From assembly GCF_016924835.1 (NCBI RefSeq), contig NZ_CP070480.1, positions 124,001-188,000 of the forward strand: DNA of 64,000 nucleotides, given 5' to 3'. The position numbers and the translations under genes are program-made. Below are positions 7,904-16,735 of this stretch, one piece after another. Origin of the DNA: Rothia sp. ZJ932. GTDB lineage: Bacteria; Actinomycetota; Actinomycetes; Actinomycetales; Micrococcaceae. The notes under the pieces are model-generated. The model was not told where the DNA came from and ran no database searches. It worked only from the letters and a program-made list of their open reading frames with translations. Every line of letters begins with the position of its first letter. The stretch's first letter is position 1.

Positions 7904-8968
7904 ATGTCTGAAGAATCGCTAGTACTGGTCGAGGTGCGTGGAGGTCTTGGGGTTATCACCCTCAACCGTCCACGCGCGGTCAACGCCTTGAACTATGAGA
8001 TGCTGAAAAGTGTTGATGGTGCTCTGACTGATTTCGAGAGTAATGAGGGCGTACACGCTGTGCTGATTCGCGGTGCGGGGGAGCGTGGGTTGTGCGCCGG
8101 TGGCGATGTTGTCTCTTTGTACCGCGCTATCGAAGAAGAGAACTTTGCTTTTGCTGAGGATTACTTCCGCGTGGAGTACACCCTCAACCACCGTATAGCT
8201 CATTACCCCAAGCCCTACATCGCTTTGATGGACGGGTTGGTGCTCGGCGGCGGTATTGGTGCATCAGCGCACGGTTCGCACCGCATTGTCACCGAGAACA
8301 CTAAAGCTGGTATGCCCGAAACGGTGATTGGTTTTAGCCCCGATATTGGTGGTTTGAATATTTTGGCGCGCGCTCCTCACCACTTTGGCACGGCGATGGC
8401 GCTCACCGGTATTCATGTGGGTGCGGCGGACGCCCTGGCAGTGGGCTTGGCTGACTACTTTATTCCTGTTGAGAGGCTGGATGAACTGCAAGAAGCTCTC
8501 ACACAGGTAAGTGGTGCCGAGCAGGTTACCCGAACCATTGAGCAGTTCACGCAGGACGCCGGTGCTTCAGCTTTTGAAGAAAATAAGGAGTGGATCGAGG
8601 CTGCCTTTAGCAAGGAGAACCCCCAGCAGATTGCGGATACGTTGAAGAAGGCGGCGCAGGGGGAATCAAGCAGTCTTGCTGAGGAGTTATATGCGTCCAT
8701 TTTGCGTAACAGCCCCACGGGCGTGAAGACTGCCCTGAAAGCCATTCGTCGTGCCGAGGGTCAGAGTTTGGCGCAAACGCTAGAGCAGGATTATTTGACC
8801 TCCTGCAATGCTTTGCGTGCTCACGATATGCGCGAGGGAATTCGCGCTCAGGTGGTTGATAAAGACCGCAACCCGGTGTGGGAGCCCGCTTCTTTTGATG
8901 AGGTGAGTGACGAGCTGGTGGAGAGCTTCTTTGCACCGCTGAATGAAGATGAAGATTTGAAGTTGTAA
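7904..8968 (+). CDS. 3-hydroxyisobutyryl-CoA hydrolase (crotonase family)
   Basis: A 354-aa enzyme of the ECH_2 subgroup, hydrolysing 3-hydroxyisobutyryl-CoA in valine breakdown. The length and the C-terminal helical extension separate it from true hydratases. The oxyanion-hole segment CAGGDVVSLY is near residue 65 and DGLVLGGGIG near 110; MPETVIGFSPDIGG near 140 carries the conserved Glu and Asp. GTAGGAGAGG precedes ATG 7904. It is followed after a terminator by a second crotonase gene. Valine catabolism is inferred from family, as no dehydrogenase genes lie nearby. Confidence 0.83.
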   Translation: MSEESLVLVEVRGGLGVITLNRPRAVNALNYEMLKSVDGALTDFESNEGVHAVLIRGAGERGLCAGGDVVSLYRAIEEENFAFAEDYFRVEYTLNHRIAHYPKPYIALMDGLVLGGGIGASAHGSHRIVTENTKAGMPETVIGFSPDIGGLNILARAPHHFGTAMALTGIHVGAADALAVGLADYFIPVERLDELQEALTQVSGAEQVTRTIEQFTQDAGASAFEENKEWIEAAFSKENPQQIADTLKKAAQGESSSLAEELYASILRNSPTGVKTALKAIRRAEGQSLAQTLEQDYLTSCNALRAHDMREGIRAQVVDKDRNPVWEPASFDEVSDELVESFFAPLNEDEDLKL

Positions 8969-8978
8969 CTATGGGTGT

Positions 8979-9030
8979 GGGCAAAAATTGTTGGTTTGTA
9001 TCTAACAGGCAACAATTTTTGCCCCTTTTT
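8979..9030 (+). terminator. Terminator after the crotonase hydrolase gene
   Basis: GGGCAAAAATTGTTG at 8979-8993 pairs with CAACAATTTTTGCCC at 9010-9024 and is followed by CTTTTT. Confidence 0.85.
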
Positions 9031-9053
9031 GTTGTGGGAAAGAAAGGGAGGTT

Positions 9054-9824
9054 ATGTACGAGAATATTTTGGTTGAAACCCGCGGGCGCGTAGGAGTTAT
9101 TACCCTCAATCGCCCCAAGTCGCTGAACGCTTTGAATGAGGCAAGTATGCGTGAGGTTGTCGCTGCTGCTCGGGAGTTTGATTCTTCTACCGAGATTGGC
9201 GCAATAGTGTTGGCAGGTAGCGAGAAGGCTTTTGCTGCCGGTGCTGATATTAAGGAGATGGCTCCGCAGAGTGCTACCCAAATGTTTGCCGCTGACTGGT
9301 TCGCGCACTGGGAGGGTTTGACGAGCGTGCGGACGCCCGTGGTCGCTGCCGTACGCGGTTATGCCTTGGGCGGTGGGTGTGAGCTGGCGATGATGGCTGA
9401 TGTGCTGGTGGCTAGTGAGGATACTACGTTCGGTCAGCCCGAGATTAATCTAGGTATCATGCCCGGCATGGGTGGTTCGCAGCGTCTGACCCGCGCTGTC
9501 GGTAAGGCTAAGGCGATGGACATGATTTTGACCGGTCGAATGATCGGCGGGTCAGAGGCAGAACGTATTGGTTTGGTTTCCCGTTTGGTAGAGGATGAGC
9601 AGGTGCTTTCCACTGCTCTAGAGGTTGCTGAGACCATTGCGGGTAAGTCAAAGCATGCCTCCCAGGTTGCTAAAGAAGCGGTAAACACCGCTTTTGAAAC
9701 CACACTGGCTCAGGGGCTGCTCTTTGAGCGCCGTGCCTTCCATGCCCTGTTCGCCAGTGAGGATCAGAAAGAGGGCATGGCTGCTTTCGTTGAAAAACGT
9801 GAGGCTGACTTCAAACACCGCTAA
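9054..9824 (+). CDS. Enoyl-CoA hydratase
   Basis: A 256-aa crotonase that hydrates trans-2-enoyl-CoA in fatty-acid oxidation. Both catalytic glutamates of the hydratase subgroup are present, in [15 protein letters not shown] and [16 protein letters not shown]. The oxyanion region [10 protein letters not shown] is near residue 62. Length matches mycobacterial EchA8. AAAGGGAGG lies directly before ATG 9054. A terminator separates it from the upstream hydrolase gene, so expression is probably independent. Confidence 0.9.
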   Translation: MYENILVETRGRVGVITLNRPKSLNALNEASMREVVAAAREFDSSTEIGAIVLAGSEKAFAAGADIKEMAPQSATQMFAADWFAHWEGLTSVRTPVVAAVRGYALGGGCELAMMADVLVASEDTTFGQPEINLGIMPGMGGSQRLTRAVGKAKAMDMILTGRMIGGSEAERIGLVSRLVEDEQVLSTALEVAETIAGKSKHASQVAKEAVNTAFETTLAQGLLFERRAFHALFASEDQKEGMAAFVEKREADFKHR

Positions 9825-9890
9825 ATTGATGTACCCCGCCTATTACGCAATATTTTCGTCTGCTCTCGTTTTCTCGGTAAAGTAAAGTGC

Positions 9891-10196
9891 ATGACTACTA
9901 AGCAGCCAGATGACCTGGCTAATGCGCGTTTATTTCTTGCCGAGGTTGCGGGTGACCTCGATCTTGATGCGCAGATGATTGAGGACGCGATGCCCTACTT
10001 GCTGGGTATGACCAAGCACGTGGCGCATCGGGCGGTTCGACCGGCGGCACCTTTGGCAGCGTTTTTGGTGGGGTACGCATCCGCCCTCGCCGCACAAGAT
10101 ACTGACGGTAGCACCCTTGAAACGGTGCGCTCCAAAATCGGTAGCGTCGAGAAAGCACTGGAACAGTGGGTTGAACCTAGGGAGGGTGAAAAGTAA
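9891..10196 (+). CDS. DUF6457 protein, first gene of the fdhD group
   Basis: A 101-aa soluble helical protein. The pattern (an N-terminal WL/FL-type segment, DAxPYLLGMTKHVAHRAVRPAAPLAAFLVGY in the middle) is that of DUF6457, a family usually found beside or fused to molybdenum-cofactor genes. Its function is unknown. The gap to fdhD is 2 nt, so they are one operon. The start ATG 9891 is 7 nt after TAAAGT (9878-9883), suggesting a leaderless transcript. Confidence 0.75.
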   Translation: MTTKQPDDLANARLFLAEVAGDLDLDAQMIEDAMPYLLGMTKHVAHRAVRPAAPLAAFLVGYASALAAQDTDGSTLETVRSKIGSVEKALEQWVEPREGEK

Positions 10197-10198
10197 CC

Positions 10199-11035
10199 GT
10201 GGGCAGAATTAATATCTCGGTGGCTACCACCAAGGTCACTCGTAACGCTGATGGCTCGTTTAGCTACAACAAGCGCGGCGATGCAGTGACAGCCGAGGAA
10301 CCCCTAGAAATCAGGCTCAGCGGCACCACCATTACCACCACCATGCGCACCCCCGGTCACGATATTGAGCTGGCGCACGGCTTCTTGCACTCAGAGGGCA
10401 TGATTCATTCGGCGCAGGACGTCACCAACGCCCGCTACTGCGCCGGAGCTACCGGCCCCGACGGACAAAACACCTATAACGTTCTTGATATCACTCCCAT
10501 CAGCACAGTACGCGCGCCGGGTCTTGAGAACCTGCGCCTGACGGTCACCAACTCAGCCTGCGGCGTGTGCGGTTCAACGTCTATCGACCAGATTATGCAC
10601 AAGGCCCACCGCCCGATTGCACCGGTGAAACTAGACCCCGAGACGATTCTTCAACTACCCGAGATTCTGCGCAAAGAACAGAAACAATTTCGGCGCACCG
10701 GTGGCATTCACGCGGCGGGCGTTTTTGAGCCGGACGGCACCCTGATTGTCGCCCGCGAAGATATCGGACGCCATAACGCCGCTGACAAGGTCATCGGTCA
10801 CCTCATGCTTGAGGACTCTCTCGACACCCCCGGACGCATTTTGGTCATGAGCTCGCGCGCATCCTTTGAACTCGTGCAAAAGGCGATTATGGCAGGTTTC
10901 TCGGCACTGGTTACCGTCAGCGCAGCCTCCTCACTTGCCGTTGATTTGGCGCGCGAAGCCGGTCTCACCCTCGTCGCTTTTGCCCGTGAAGACCGCTTCA
11001 ACCTCTACTCCGGTGAACTTGCCGAGGCGTCATAA
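10199..11035 (+). CDS. fdhD: Formate dehydrogenase accessory sulfurtransferase FdhD
   Basis: A 278-aa cytoplasmic protein. In E. coli, FdhD takes sulfur from the cysteine desulfurase IscS and places it on the molybdenum cofactor of formate dehydrogenases. The catalytic Cys pair is visible as ACGVCGST near residue 120. Other conserved blocks are HDIELAHGFLHSEG, TGGIHAAGVF and AREDIGRHNAADKV. It lies between the DUF6457 gene and fdhF, which is the expected client. GTG 10199 starts directly after the preceding stop. Confidence 0.93.
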   Translation: MGRINISVATTKVTRNADGSFSYNKRGDAVTAEEPLEIRLSGTTITTTMRTPGHDIELAHGFLHSEGMIHSAQDVTNARYCAGATGPDGQNTYNVLDITPISTVRAPGLENLRLTVTNSACGVCGSTSIDQIMHKAHRPIAPVKLDPETILQLPEILRKEQKQFRRTGGIHAAGVFEPDGTLIVAREDIGRHNAADKVIGHLMLEDSLDTPGRILVMSSRASFELVQKAIMAGFSALVTVSAASSLAVDLAREAGLTLVAFAREDRFNLYSGELAEAS

Positions 11036-11122
11036 ATGTCCAAAAACTAAGCCTGTCTAGTAATCTTTAAAAGAAGCTCGAAAGATACATCCCACGCCCC
11101 ACAAACTGTTAGGTATAGAGCT

Positions 11123-13429
11123 ATGAATGCACCTTTAGAATCAAATCTTCCTACTGTCAGCCGGGTTAGCGAAGAAGCTAATGCTTTTGACAACCCCAAA
11201 GTAACCCATCGCGAAAAGGCTGCTGCCGGTATTCCTGGCGTTTTGCACGCGATGCAGCACGCTATTCCTGCGCGCGGTCTGCTACCCCTGATTAACATGA
11301 ACAAGCACGGTGGCGTTGACTGCCCCGGTTGTGCATGGCCTGAGCCTAACCAGAAAGACCTCAACATTGTTGAGTTCTGCGAAAATGGTGCTAAGGCTGT
11401 TGCTGAAGAGACCACCCCTGATCGCGCTACCGCCGATTTCTGGGCTGCTCACACTATCAGCGATTTGCAGAACCAGACCGATCACTGGCTGGGCAAGCAG
11501 GGTCGTATCACCGAGCCCATGTACTATGATCGCGCATCAGGCGATGAGCACTACCGCCCCATCAGCTGGGAAAAAGCGATTTCACTGATCTCAGAGCAGC
11601 TGAAGAAGACCGACCCTAAGAAGGCTGTTTTCTACACTTCAGGACGCGCGTCCAACGAAGCTGCTTACACCTACCAGCTGCTTGCCCGCCGCCTGGGTTC
11701 AAACAACCTGCCCGACTGCGGTAACCTCTGCCACGAATCAACCGGTAGCGCACTGTCACAGACCCTGGGGCTGGGCAAGGGCTCTATCACCATGAATGAT
11801 CTTGAAACCACAGACCTGTACTTCTCGGTGGGTCAGAACCCCGGCACCAACCACCCGCGTTCGCTGACCTCTTTCACCAAGATGAAAGAGAACGGCGGCA
11901 AGATGGTAGTGCTGAACCCTATGCCCGAGACCGGTCTGATGGCGTTCAAGGAACCCCAGTCCATTAAGGGTGGCTTGGGTATTGCTGAGAAGTTGGCGGA
12001 CGAGTACCTGCAGGTTCGTCTTGATGGCGACCGCGCTTTCTTCCAGCAGCTTAACCGCGAACTGATTCGCCGTGACGCTATTGATCACGTATTCATTGAG
12101 AAGTTCACCTCTGGTTTTGAAGAGACCGTTGAGCACCTGATGAGCCTCGATGATGCTGAGCTGGAGCGCGGCTCAAACATCTCAGCTGCCAAGGTTTCAC
12201 AGATTGCTGACATGGTTGAGAAGGCTGGCTCTGTGATTGTTGGTTGGACCCTCGGTGCGACCCAGCACAAGAGTGCCGTTGCAACTTTGCGCGAAATCGT
12301 TAACTTCTTGCTACTGACCGGCAACATCGGTAAGCCCGGTGCGGGCACCGCCCCCTTCCGCGGTCACTCCAACGTTCAGGGCAACCGCACCGTGGGCATC
12401 TGGGAAAAGATGCCTAAGCGTTTTATGGACGCTCTGCAGGACTACTTCGGTTTCGATGTTCCCCGTGAGTTCGGTTTGGATACCGTTGATTCACTGCGTC
12501 AGATGCGCGATGGTGAAAACCAGTTCTTCATGTCTTTGGGCGGTAACCTGGTGCGTGTTGCATCAGATACCAGCGCCTGTGAACGTGCAATGACCCAACA
12601 GGAAATGACCGTTCACCTCTCCACCAAGCCCAACGGTTCACACGCTTGGCCCGGTGAGAAGTCCTTGATTCTGCCCGTGCTGGCTCGTACCGATGTTGAT
12701 ATGCAGAAGTCAGGCCCGCAGCAGATTACCGTTGAGAACTCAGCTGGCGTGGTGTCAGCGTCTATCGGTAAGCGCACTGCTAATAAGGATCTGAACCTCA
12801 AGTCTGAGGTCGATATCATTTGCTCTATCGGTCGCGAGACCTTCGGGGACGATTTCTGGCAGCCCATGATCGACGATTACAGCGTAATCCGTGACGCGAT
12901 TGAGGGCACCATTCCCGGTTTTGAGCGCTACAACGAGCGAATGAAGAAGCCTGGTGGTTTCTACCTGCCCAACGGCCCGCGTCAGCGCGTTTTCAATACC
13001 TCTGACGGTAAGGCTCACCTGACCGTGAACCAGCCTGCTGTTCTTGAGGTTCCCGAAAACCACTTCTTGATGTCAACCGTTCGCTCGCACGACCAGTTCA
13101 ACTCAACCATGTACGGTTTGAACGACCGCTACCGTGGTATTCATAACGGTCGTCGCGTTGTCTTTATGCACAAGGACGATATCGCGGCGCAGGGTATGCG
13201 TAACGGTGATTTGGTAGACATCGTTTCGGTCTGGGAGGACGGCGAGCGTCGTGCGCCTAACTTCCGCGTGGTGGAGTACGATCACGCCCGCGGTTGCGTC
13301 AGCACCTACCTGCCCGAAGCCAACGTTCTGGTTCCTCTTGATTCCACTGCGGACGAGTCAAATACCCCCGTCTATAAGTCAGTTCTGGTTCGCTTGGAAC
13401 CCCTGGGCAAGAACGCTGCGGACGCCTAA
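11123..13429 (+). CDS. FdhF/YdeP-type molybdopterin oxidoreductase
   Basis: A 768-aa molybdoenzyme alpha subunit of the YdeP-like group of formate dehydrogenase relatives. The N-terminus carries the YdeP-type GGVDCPGCAWPEP motif, and CGNLCHESTGSAL supplies the Cys expected to bind Mo. The bis-MGD domains follow, with NPGTNHPRS and the GHSNVQGNRTVG block, and a C-terminal molydop-binding domain (residues about 640-760). No ferredoxin, NADH or cytochrome subunit is encoded next to it, so the electron acceptor and even the substrate (formate or other) are open. FdhD upstream supports a sulfurated Mo cofactor. Confidence 0.87.
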   Translation: MNAPLESNLPTVSRVSEEANAFDNPKVTHREKAAAGIPGVLHAMQHAIPARGLLPLINMNKHGGVDCPGCAWPEPNQKDLNIVEFCENGAKAVAEETTPDRATADFWAAHTISDLQNQTDHWLGKQGRITEPMYYDRASGDEHYRPISWEKAISLISEQLKKTDPKKAVFYTSGRASNEAAYTYQLLARRLGSNNLPDCGNLCHESTGSALSQTLGLGKGSITMNDLETTDLYFSVGQNPGTNHPRSLTSFTKMKENGGKMVVLNPMPETGLMAFKEPQSIKGGLGIAEKLADEYLQVRLDGDRAFFQQLNRELIRRDAIDHVFIEKFTSGFEETVEHLMSLDDAELERGSNISAAKVSQIADMVEKAGSVIVGWTLGATQHKSAVATLREIVNFLLLTGNIGKPGAGTAPFRGHSNVQGNRTVGIWEKMPKRFMDALQDYFGFDVPREFGLDTVDSLRQMRDGENQFFMSLGGNLVRVASDTSACERAMTQQEMTVHLSTKPNGSHAWPGEKSLILPVLARTDVDMQKSGPQQITVENSAGVVSASIGKRTANKDLNLKSEVDIICSIGRETFGDDFWQPMIDDYSVIRDAIEGTIPGFERYNERMKKPGGFYLPNGPRQRVFNTSDGKAHLTVNQPAVLEVPENHFLMSTVRSHDQFNSTMYGLNDRYRGIHNGRRVVFMHKDDIAAQGMRNGDLVDIVSVWEDGERRAPNFRVVEYDHARGCVSTYLPEANVLVPLDSTADESNTPVYKSVLVRLEPLGKNAADA

Positions 13430-13485
13430 AAGCAAGGTCATTCTCACTGCTAAGTACCGTGTGAGTTAGCCCCAAAACGGCACCT

Positions 13486-13538
13486 AAAAACCCCGGTTCT
13501 TTCCTGAATCCTGTATTCAAGAGAGGGTCGGGGTTTTT
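13486..13538. terminator. Terminator after fdhF
   Basis: AAAAACCCCG...CGGGGTTTTT outer arms with an inner TTCCTGAAT/ATTCAAGAG pairing. A and T runs on both sides suit a bidirectional terminator. Confidence 0.85.
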
Positions 13539-13569
13539 AGCGGACGGGGTGAATGCTGAAAGTAATTAA

Positions 13570-13641
13570 AAAGGGGCTACCCTCTCCACTACTCTCATGC
13601 CGGCATCTCGCCGGGAGGTAGAAAGATAAGGTAGCCCCTTT
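13570..13641. repeat. Long-loop inverted repeat between fdhF and gapB
   Basis: AAAGGGGCTACC (13570-13581) and GGTAGCCCCTTT (13630-13641) are perfect complements with a 48-nt spacer that has its own ATGCCGGCAT palindrome. It may be the terminator of the convergent gapB gene or a small structured RNA. Confidence 0.5.
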
Positions 13642-13692
13642 CACTCCGAGAGCGTTAGTGTCGCGGGTGGTGCTGCCGCCCCGCTGACGCTT

Positions 13693-15138
13693 CTAGCTCT
13701 CGGCGCGCGGGAAGGTGGGGGTGGTGCGTCCTGCCATTGACTCAAGCACGCGAATTACCTGGCAGGAGTAACCGAACTCGTTGTCGTACCAGACGTACAG
13801 CAATACATTCTTGGGAGTCACAATAGTTGCTAGCCCATCGACAACACCGGCGGCACGCGAACCTACAAAGTCGGTGGAAACAACCTCGTTAGAATCGGTG
13901 TAGTCAATCTGGCGACGCAGCTTAGAGGTCAAGGACGCCTCACGCAGCAAGGTGTTCAGCTCGTCCTTATCAGCGGGGAGCTTCTCAAGCTGCAGGTTCA
14001 GAATCGCCATTGACACATCGGGGGTGGGCACGCGAATAGCGTTGCCGGTGAGCTTACCCTCCAGCTGTGGCAGTGCCTTCGAGACAGCTTTAGCCGCACC
14101 GGTTTCGGTAATCACCATATTCAGTGCAGCCGAGCGTCCGCGGCGGTCACCCTTGTGGAAGTTATCAATCAGGTTCTGATCGTTCGTGAATGAGTGAACG
14201 GTCTCAACGTGACCATGCTCAACGGTGTATGCATCGTCAAGAACCTTTAACACCGGGGTAATAGCGTTGGTGGTACACGAGGCTGCCGAAACAACGAGGT
14301 CAGAATCTTCGATGGTGTCATCGTTGACGCCGCAGACGATGTTCTTCATGCCCTTACCGGGTGCGGTGAGCAGCGCACGCTTGACGCCCTTAGACTTTAG
14401 GTGCTGACCCAGGCTCTCTGCATCACGCCAACGACCGGTGTTATCAACAATAATCGCGTCATTAATACCGTAGGCAGTGTAGTCAATATCAGCAGGATCA
14501 GAAGCGTAAATGAACTGAATCGGGGTGCCGTTGGCAATAATAATGTTGTTCTCTTCATCAACGCGAATAGTGCCCTTGAACGCCCCATGCACTGAGTCAC
14601 GGCGCAGCAAAGAGGCACGCTTGAACAAATCAACGTCTGAATTCTTACGTACCACCACAGCGCGCAAATTCAGCTCAGACCCTGAAGAACGTTCAAGTAG
14701 AATACGTGCCAGCAGACGACCGATGCGTCCAAAACCGTAGAGCACTACGTCCTGCGGAGCCTGCTCATTCTTGCCCTTGCCGTCAATCACTTCAGCCAAC
14801 TCTTCGCGCAACCACGCCTCAAGATCAGCGGAGTCAGACTTTTCAAAAGCGTGCCACAGCGCAGCAATATCAATAGAACACGCCCCCAAATTCAGGCCCT
14901 GCAGAGAGTTAAGAACTTTCAGGGAATCACTGGGGTTCAGCTCCACAGTGTCAATCTGGCGGGCAAAACGGTGAGCCTTGAGAATCTGAATAACAGACTT
15001 ATTAATCAGGCTTCGTCCGTAGATGCTCACAACCACATGGTTTTCGCGGTTGAGCTTACCAATCAGAGGAATCATTGCCTCTGCTTCTGCTTCGCGTGCT
15101 ACCCACTGGTCACGGGCTTGTGCGGGAGAAATAGTCAC
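13693..15138 (-). CDS. gapB: Long-form glyceraldehyde-3-phosphate dehydrogenase (GapB type)
   Basis: A 481-aa NAD(P)-dependent phosphorylating dehydrogenase. It has an N-terminal extension of about 130 residues before the Rossmann motif YGFGRIGRLLARILL, as in the 480-aa GapB of Corynebacterium. The catalytic Cys is in SAASCTTNAITP and the C-terminal WYDNEFGYSCQVIRV block is standard. In Corynebacterium the long form serves gluconeogenesis; that role here is inference, since the glycolytic gap gene is not in the window. GTG 15138 has only a distant AGGAAG upstream. A perfect 9-bp hairpin (15159-15182) lies in its leader. Confidence 0.9.
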   Translation of the reverse strand: MTISPAQARDQWVAREAEAEAMIPLIGKLNRENHVVVSIYGRSLINKSVIQILKAHRFARQIDTVELNPSDSLKVLNSLQGLNLGACSIDIAALWHAFEKSDSADLEAWLREELAEVIDGKGKNEQAPQDVVLYGFGRIGRLLARILLERSSGSELNLRAVVVRKNSDVDLFKRASLLRRDSVHGAFKGTIRVDEENNIIIANGTPIQFIYASDPADIDYTAYGINDAIIVDNTGRWRDAESLGQHLKSKGVKRALLTAPGKGMKNIVCGVNDDTIEDSDLVVSAASCTTNAITPVLKVLDDAYTVEHGHVETVHSFTNDQNLIDNFHKGDRRGRSAALNMVITETGAAKAVSKALPQLEGKLTGNAIRVPTPDVSMAILNLQLEKLPADKDELNTLLREASLTSKLRRQIDYTDSNEVVSTDFVGSRAAGVVDGLATIVTPKNVLLYVWYDNEFGYSCQVIRVLESMAGRTTPTFPRAES

Positions 15139-15158
15139 TGGTCTCAGACCTACTTCCT

Positions 15159-15182
15159 CGGTTCTGCCTCATTGCAGAACCG
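15159..15182 (-). promoter_or_regulatory. Leader hairpin of gapB
   Basis: CGGTTCTGC and GCAGAACCG form a perfect 9-bp stem with a 6-nt loop, about 20 nt before the gapB start. It could modulate translation or mRNA stability (inference). Confidence 0.4.
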
Positions 15183-15348
15183 GTAGAGCACACTAGGGTG
15201 CGGTGTGATGAGCGGATCCAACTCGCATCATTCAACGATTAGGCGACCGAATCGTCGTTGAAACGAGCGCTACTTCTAGCTTATCGGTTGCTTACAACAG
15301 AAATCATTAAAACGGAGGGTGTTTTAGAAAAACAGGTGAAGCAAAGAG

Positions 15349-15597
15349 TTATGCCGGACGCTCACCATTGAGGTCGAGGTACTCACGCACCTCAGGTGCC
15401 GCGAGTGGGTTCTGCGGGTGATCGAGACGCACCGAACGCAATTCGTGGATGCTGAGGTAATAGTTTTCGAGATCAGCAAGGTGACGCGCGATCGCGTCAC
15501 TGACAAGTTCGGAGACGGCTACGCCTGCGCGCACGCTAATGTTCTCCAGCCGTTCAACGAGGGAGTCATCTAAGGGCACAGACAGAATTTTTTCCAT
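15349..15597 (-). CDS. Ribbon-helix-helix (CopG-like) protein, orphan
   Basis: An 82-aa protein whose first 45 residues match a ribbon-helix-helix fold: a short strand (KILSVPLDDS) then helices with VSELVSDAIARHLADL. Such proteins are usually antitoxins or autoregulators. No toxin-like gene follows or precedes it: the neighbours are gapB and a sugar kinase. ATG 15597 lies 7 nt after TAGCAT (15605-15610 on the minus strand), pointing to a leaderless start. Its tail (PLAAPEVREYLDLNGERPA) is not recognised. Confidence 0.65.
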   Translation of the reverse strand: MEKILSVPLDDSLVERLENISVRAGVAVSELVSDAIARHLADLENYYLSIHELRSVRLDHPQNPLAAPEVREYLDLNGERPA

Positions 15598-15635
15598 AAT
15601 TTAAATGCTACAAAAAACTACCCCGAAGCTAGGCG

Positions 15636-15667
15636 TTACCCACCGTCTATAGACATAAGTGGGGTAA
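15636..15667. promoter_or_regulatory. Imperfect dyad in the divergent RHH/pfkB spacer
   Basis: TTACCCAC and GTGGGGTAA (one bulged base) flank a central TCTATAGA palindrome. It lies between two divergent starts and could be an operator, for example for the ribbon-helix-helix protein. Confidence 0.3.
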
Positions 15668-15726
15668 AGAAGATGCGTCTTACCTAACTGTAGGATCCAC
15701 TTCACAGTCGCTGATAAAATGAGTTC

Positions 15727-16665
15727 ATGTTGACTGTGATTGGTGAAGCCCTCGTAGATATTGTTAAGCGCCCCGGAGAGCCGGAGCACGCCCACCCCGG
15801 TGGTAGTCCCATGAACGTTGCCGTGGGGGTCAGCCGCTTGGGTCACCATGCTCAGTTCATTGGTCGTTACGGCGCCGATGATAACGGCGAGATGATTGAC
15901 AAACACCTCAAAGACTCCGGCGTCATTCTGCCGGTGGGTGCCGACCAGAAGAAAACCTCAACAGCCCAAGCAAACATCAGCGAGACCGGTGCCGCTGACT
16001 ACGAGTTCGACATCGACTGGTCGCTGGACGCCGCAGCCGATGCCCTTGCCGAGGTCGCCCGTGCCGCGTCCGCCATCCACGTTGGCTCTATCGGGGCAAT
16101 GCTTGAGCCCGGCGCTTCAACCGTCGTAGAAACCATCAAAGCTGCCGATAATCACGCACTAATTACCTATGACCCCAACTGCCGCCCGACGATTATTCCT
16201 GATTCATCGGTTGCCCGCGCCTGGGTTGATCGAGTAGTTGCTCACGCCGATGTTATCAAGGCAAGTGATGAAGATATTCTGTGGCTCTACCCGCACCGCA
16301 CCCTCGAAGAGAGCGCCGTTGCCTGGTTAGAAGCCGGCGTGAACCTTGTGGTGGTTACCCGTGGCGAGATGGGGCCTTGGGCTGTTAACAGCCAAACCCG
16401 TGACGTCGGTGTTGCTGTTCCCGCTCACCGGGTTGAGGTTGCAGACACCGTAGGTGCGGGCGATTCTCTCATGGCAGCGCTCATCGCCAACCTACTCGAC
16501 CGGGGAATTGAGGGGGCAGAAGCCAGCGCCAAGCTCGACGCGCTGACCGCCGAAGACCTCACCGAGATCCTGACCTTCTCAGCTACTGCCGCTGGAATTA
16601 CCGTCTCACGTGCAGGCGCTAACCCGCCCACCCGCTCTGAACTGATGCAGGTCTTGGGCAACTAG
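15727..16665 (+). CDS. PfkB-family sugar kinase (fructokinase-like)
   Basis: A 312-aa ribokinase-fold kinase phosphorylating a sugar with ATP. The N-terminal signature HPGGSPMNVAVGVSRLG and the C-terminal anion-hole/catalytic DTVGAGDSLMAALIANL are both present, with N-P-N-C-R-P (YDPNCRPTI) in the middle. Resemblance is closest to bacterial fructokinases, but the sugar is not proven. ATG 15727 lies 6 nt after TAAAAT (15715-15720), so it is probably leaderless. It stands alone. Confidence 0.85.
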   Translation: MLTVIGEALVDIVKRPGEPEHAHPGGSPMNVAVGVSRLGHHAQFIGRYGADDNGEMIDKHLKDSGVILPVGADQKKTSTAQANISETGAADYEFDIDWSLDAAADALAEVARAASAIHVGSIGAMLEPGASTVVETIKAADNHALITYDPNCRPTIIPDSSVARAWVDRVVAHADVIKASDEDILWLYPHRTLEESAVAWLEAGVNLVVVTRGEMGPWAVNSQTRDVGVAVPAHRVEVADTVGAGDSLMAALIANLLDRGIEGAEASAKLDALTAEDLTEILTFSATAAGITVSRAGANPPTRSELMQVLGN

Positions 16666-16735
16666 TTACTCGTTTCGCGCCATCTACTACACTGAAATCT
16701 AATTGCTAATCCCGTAACTCAAAGGAGCTACATCC

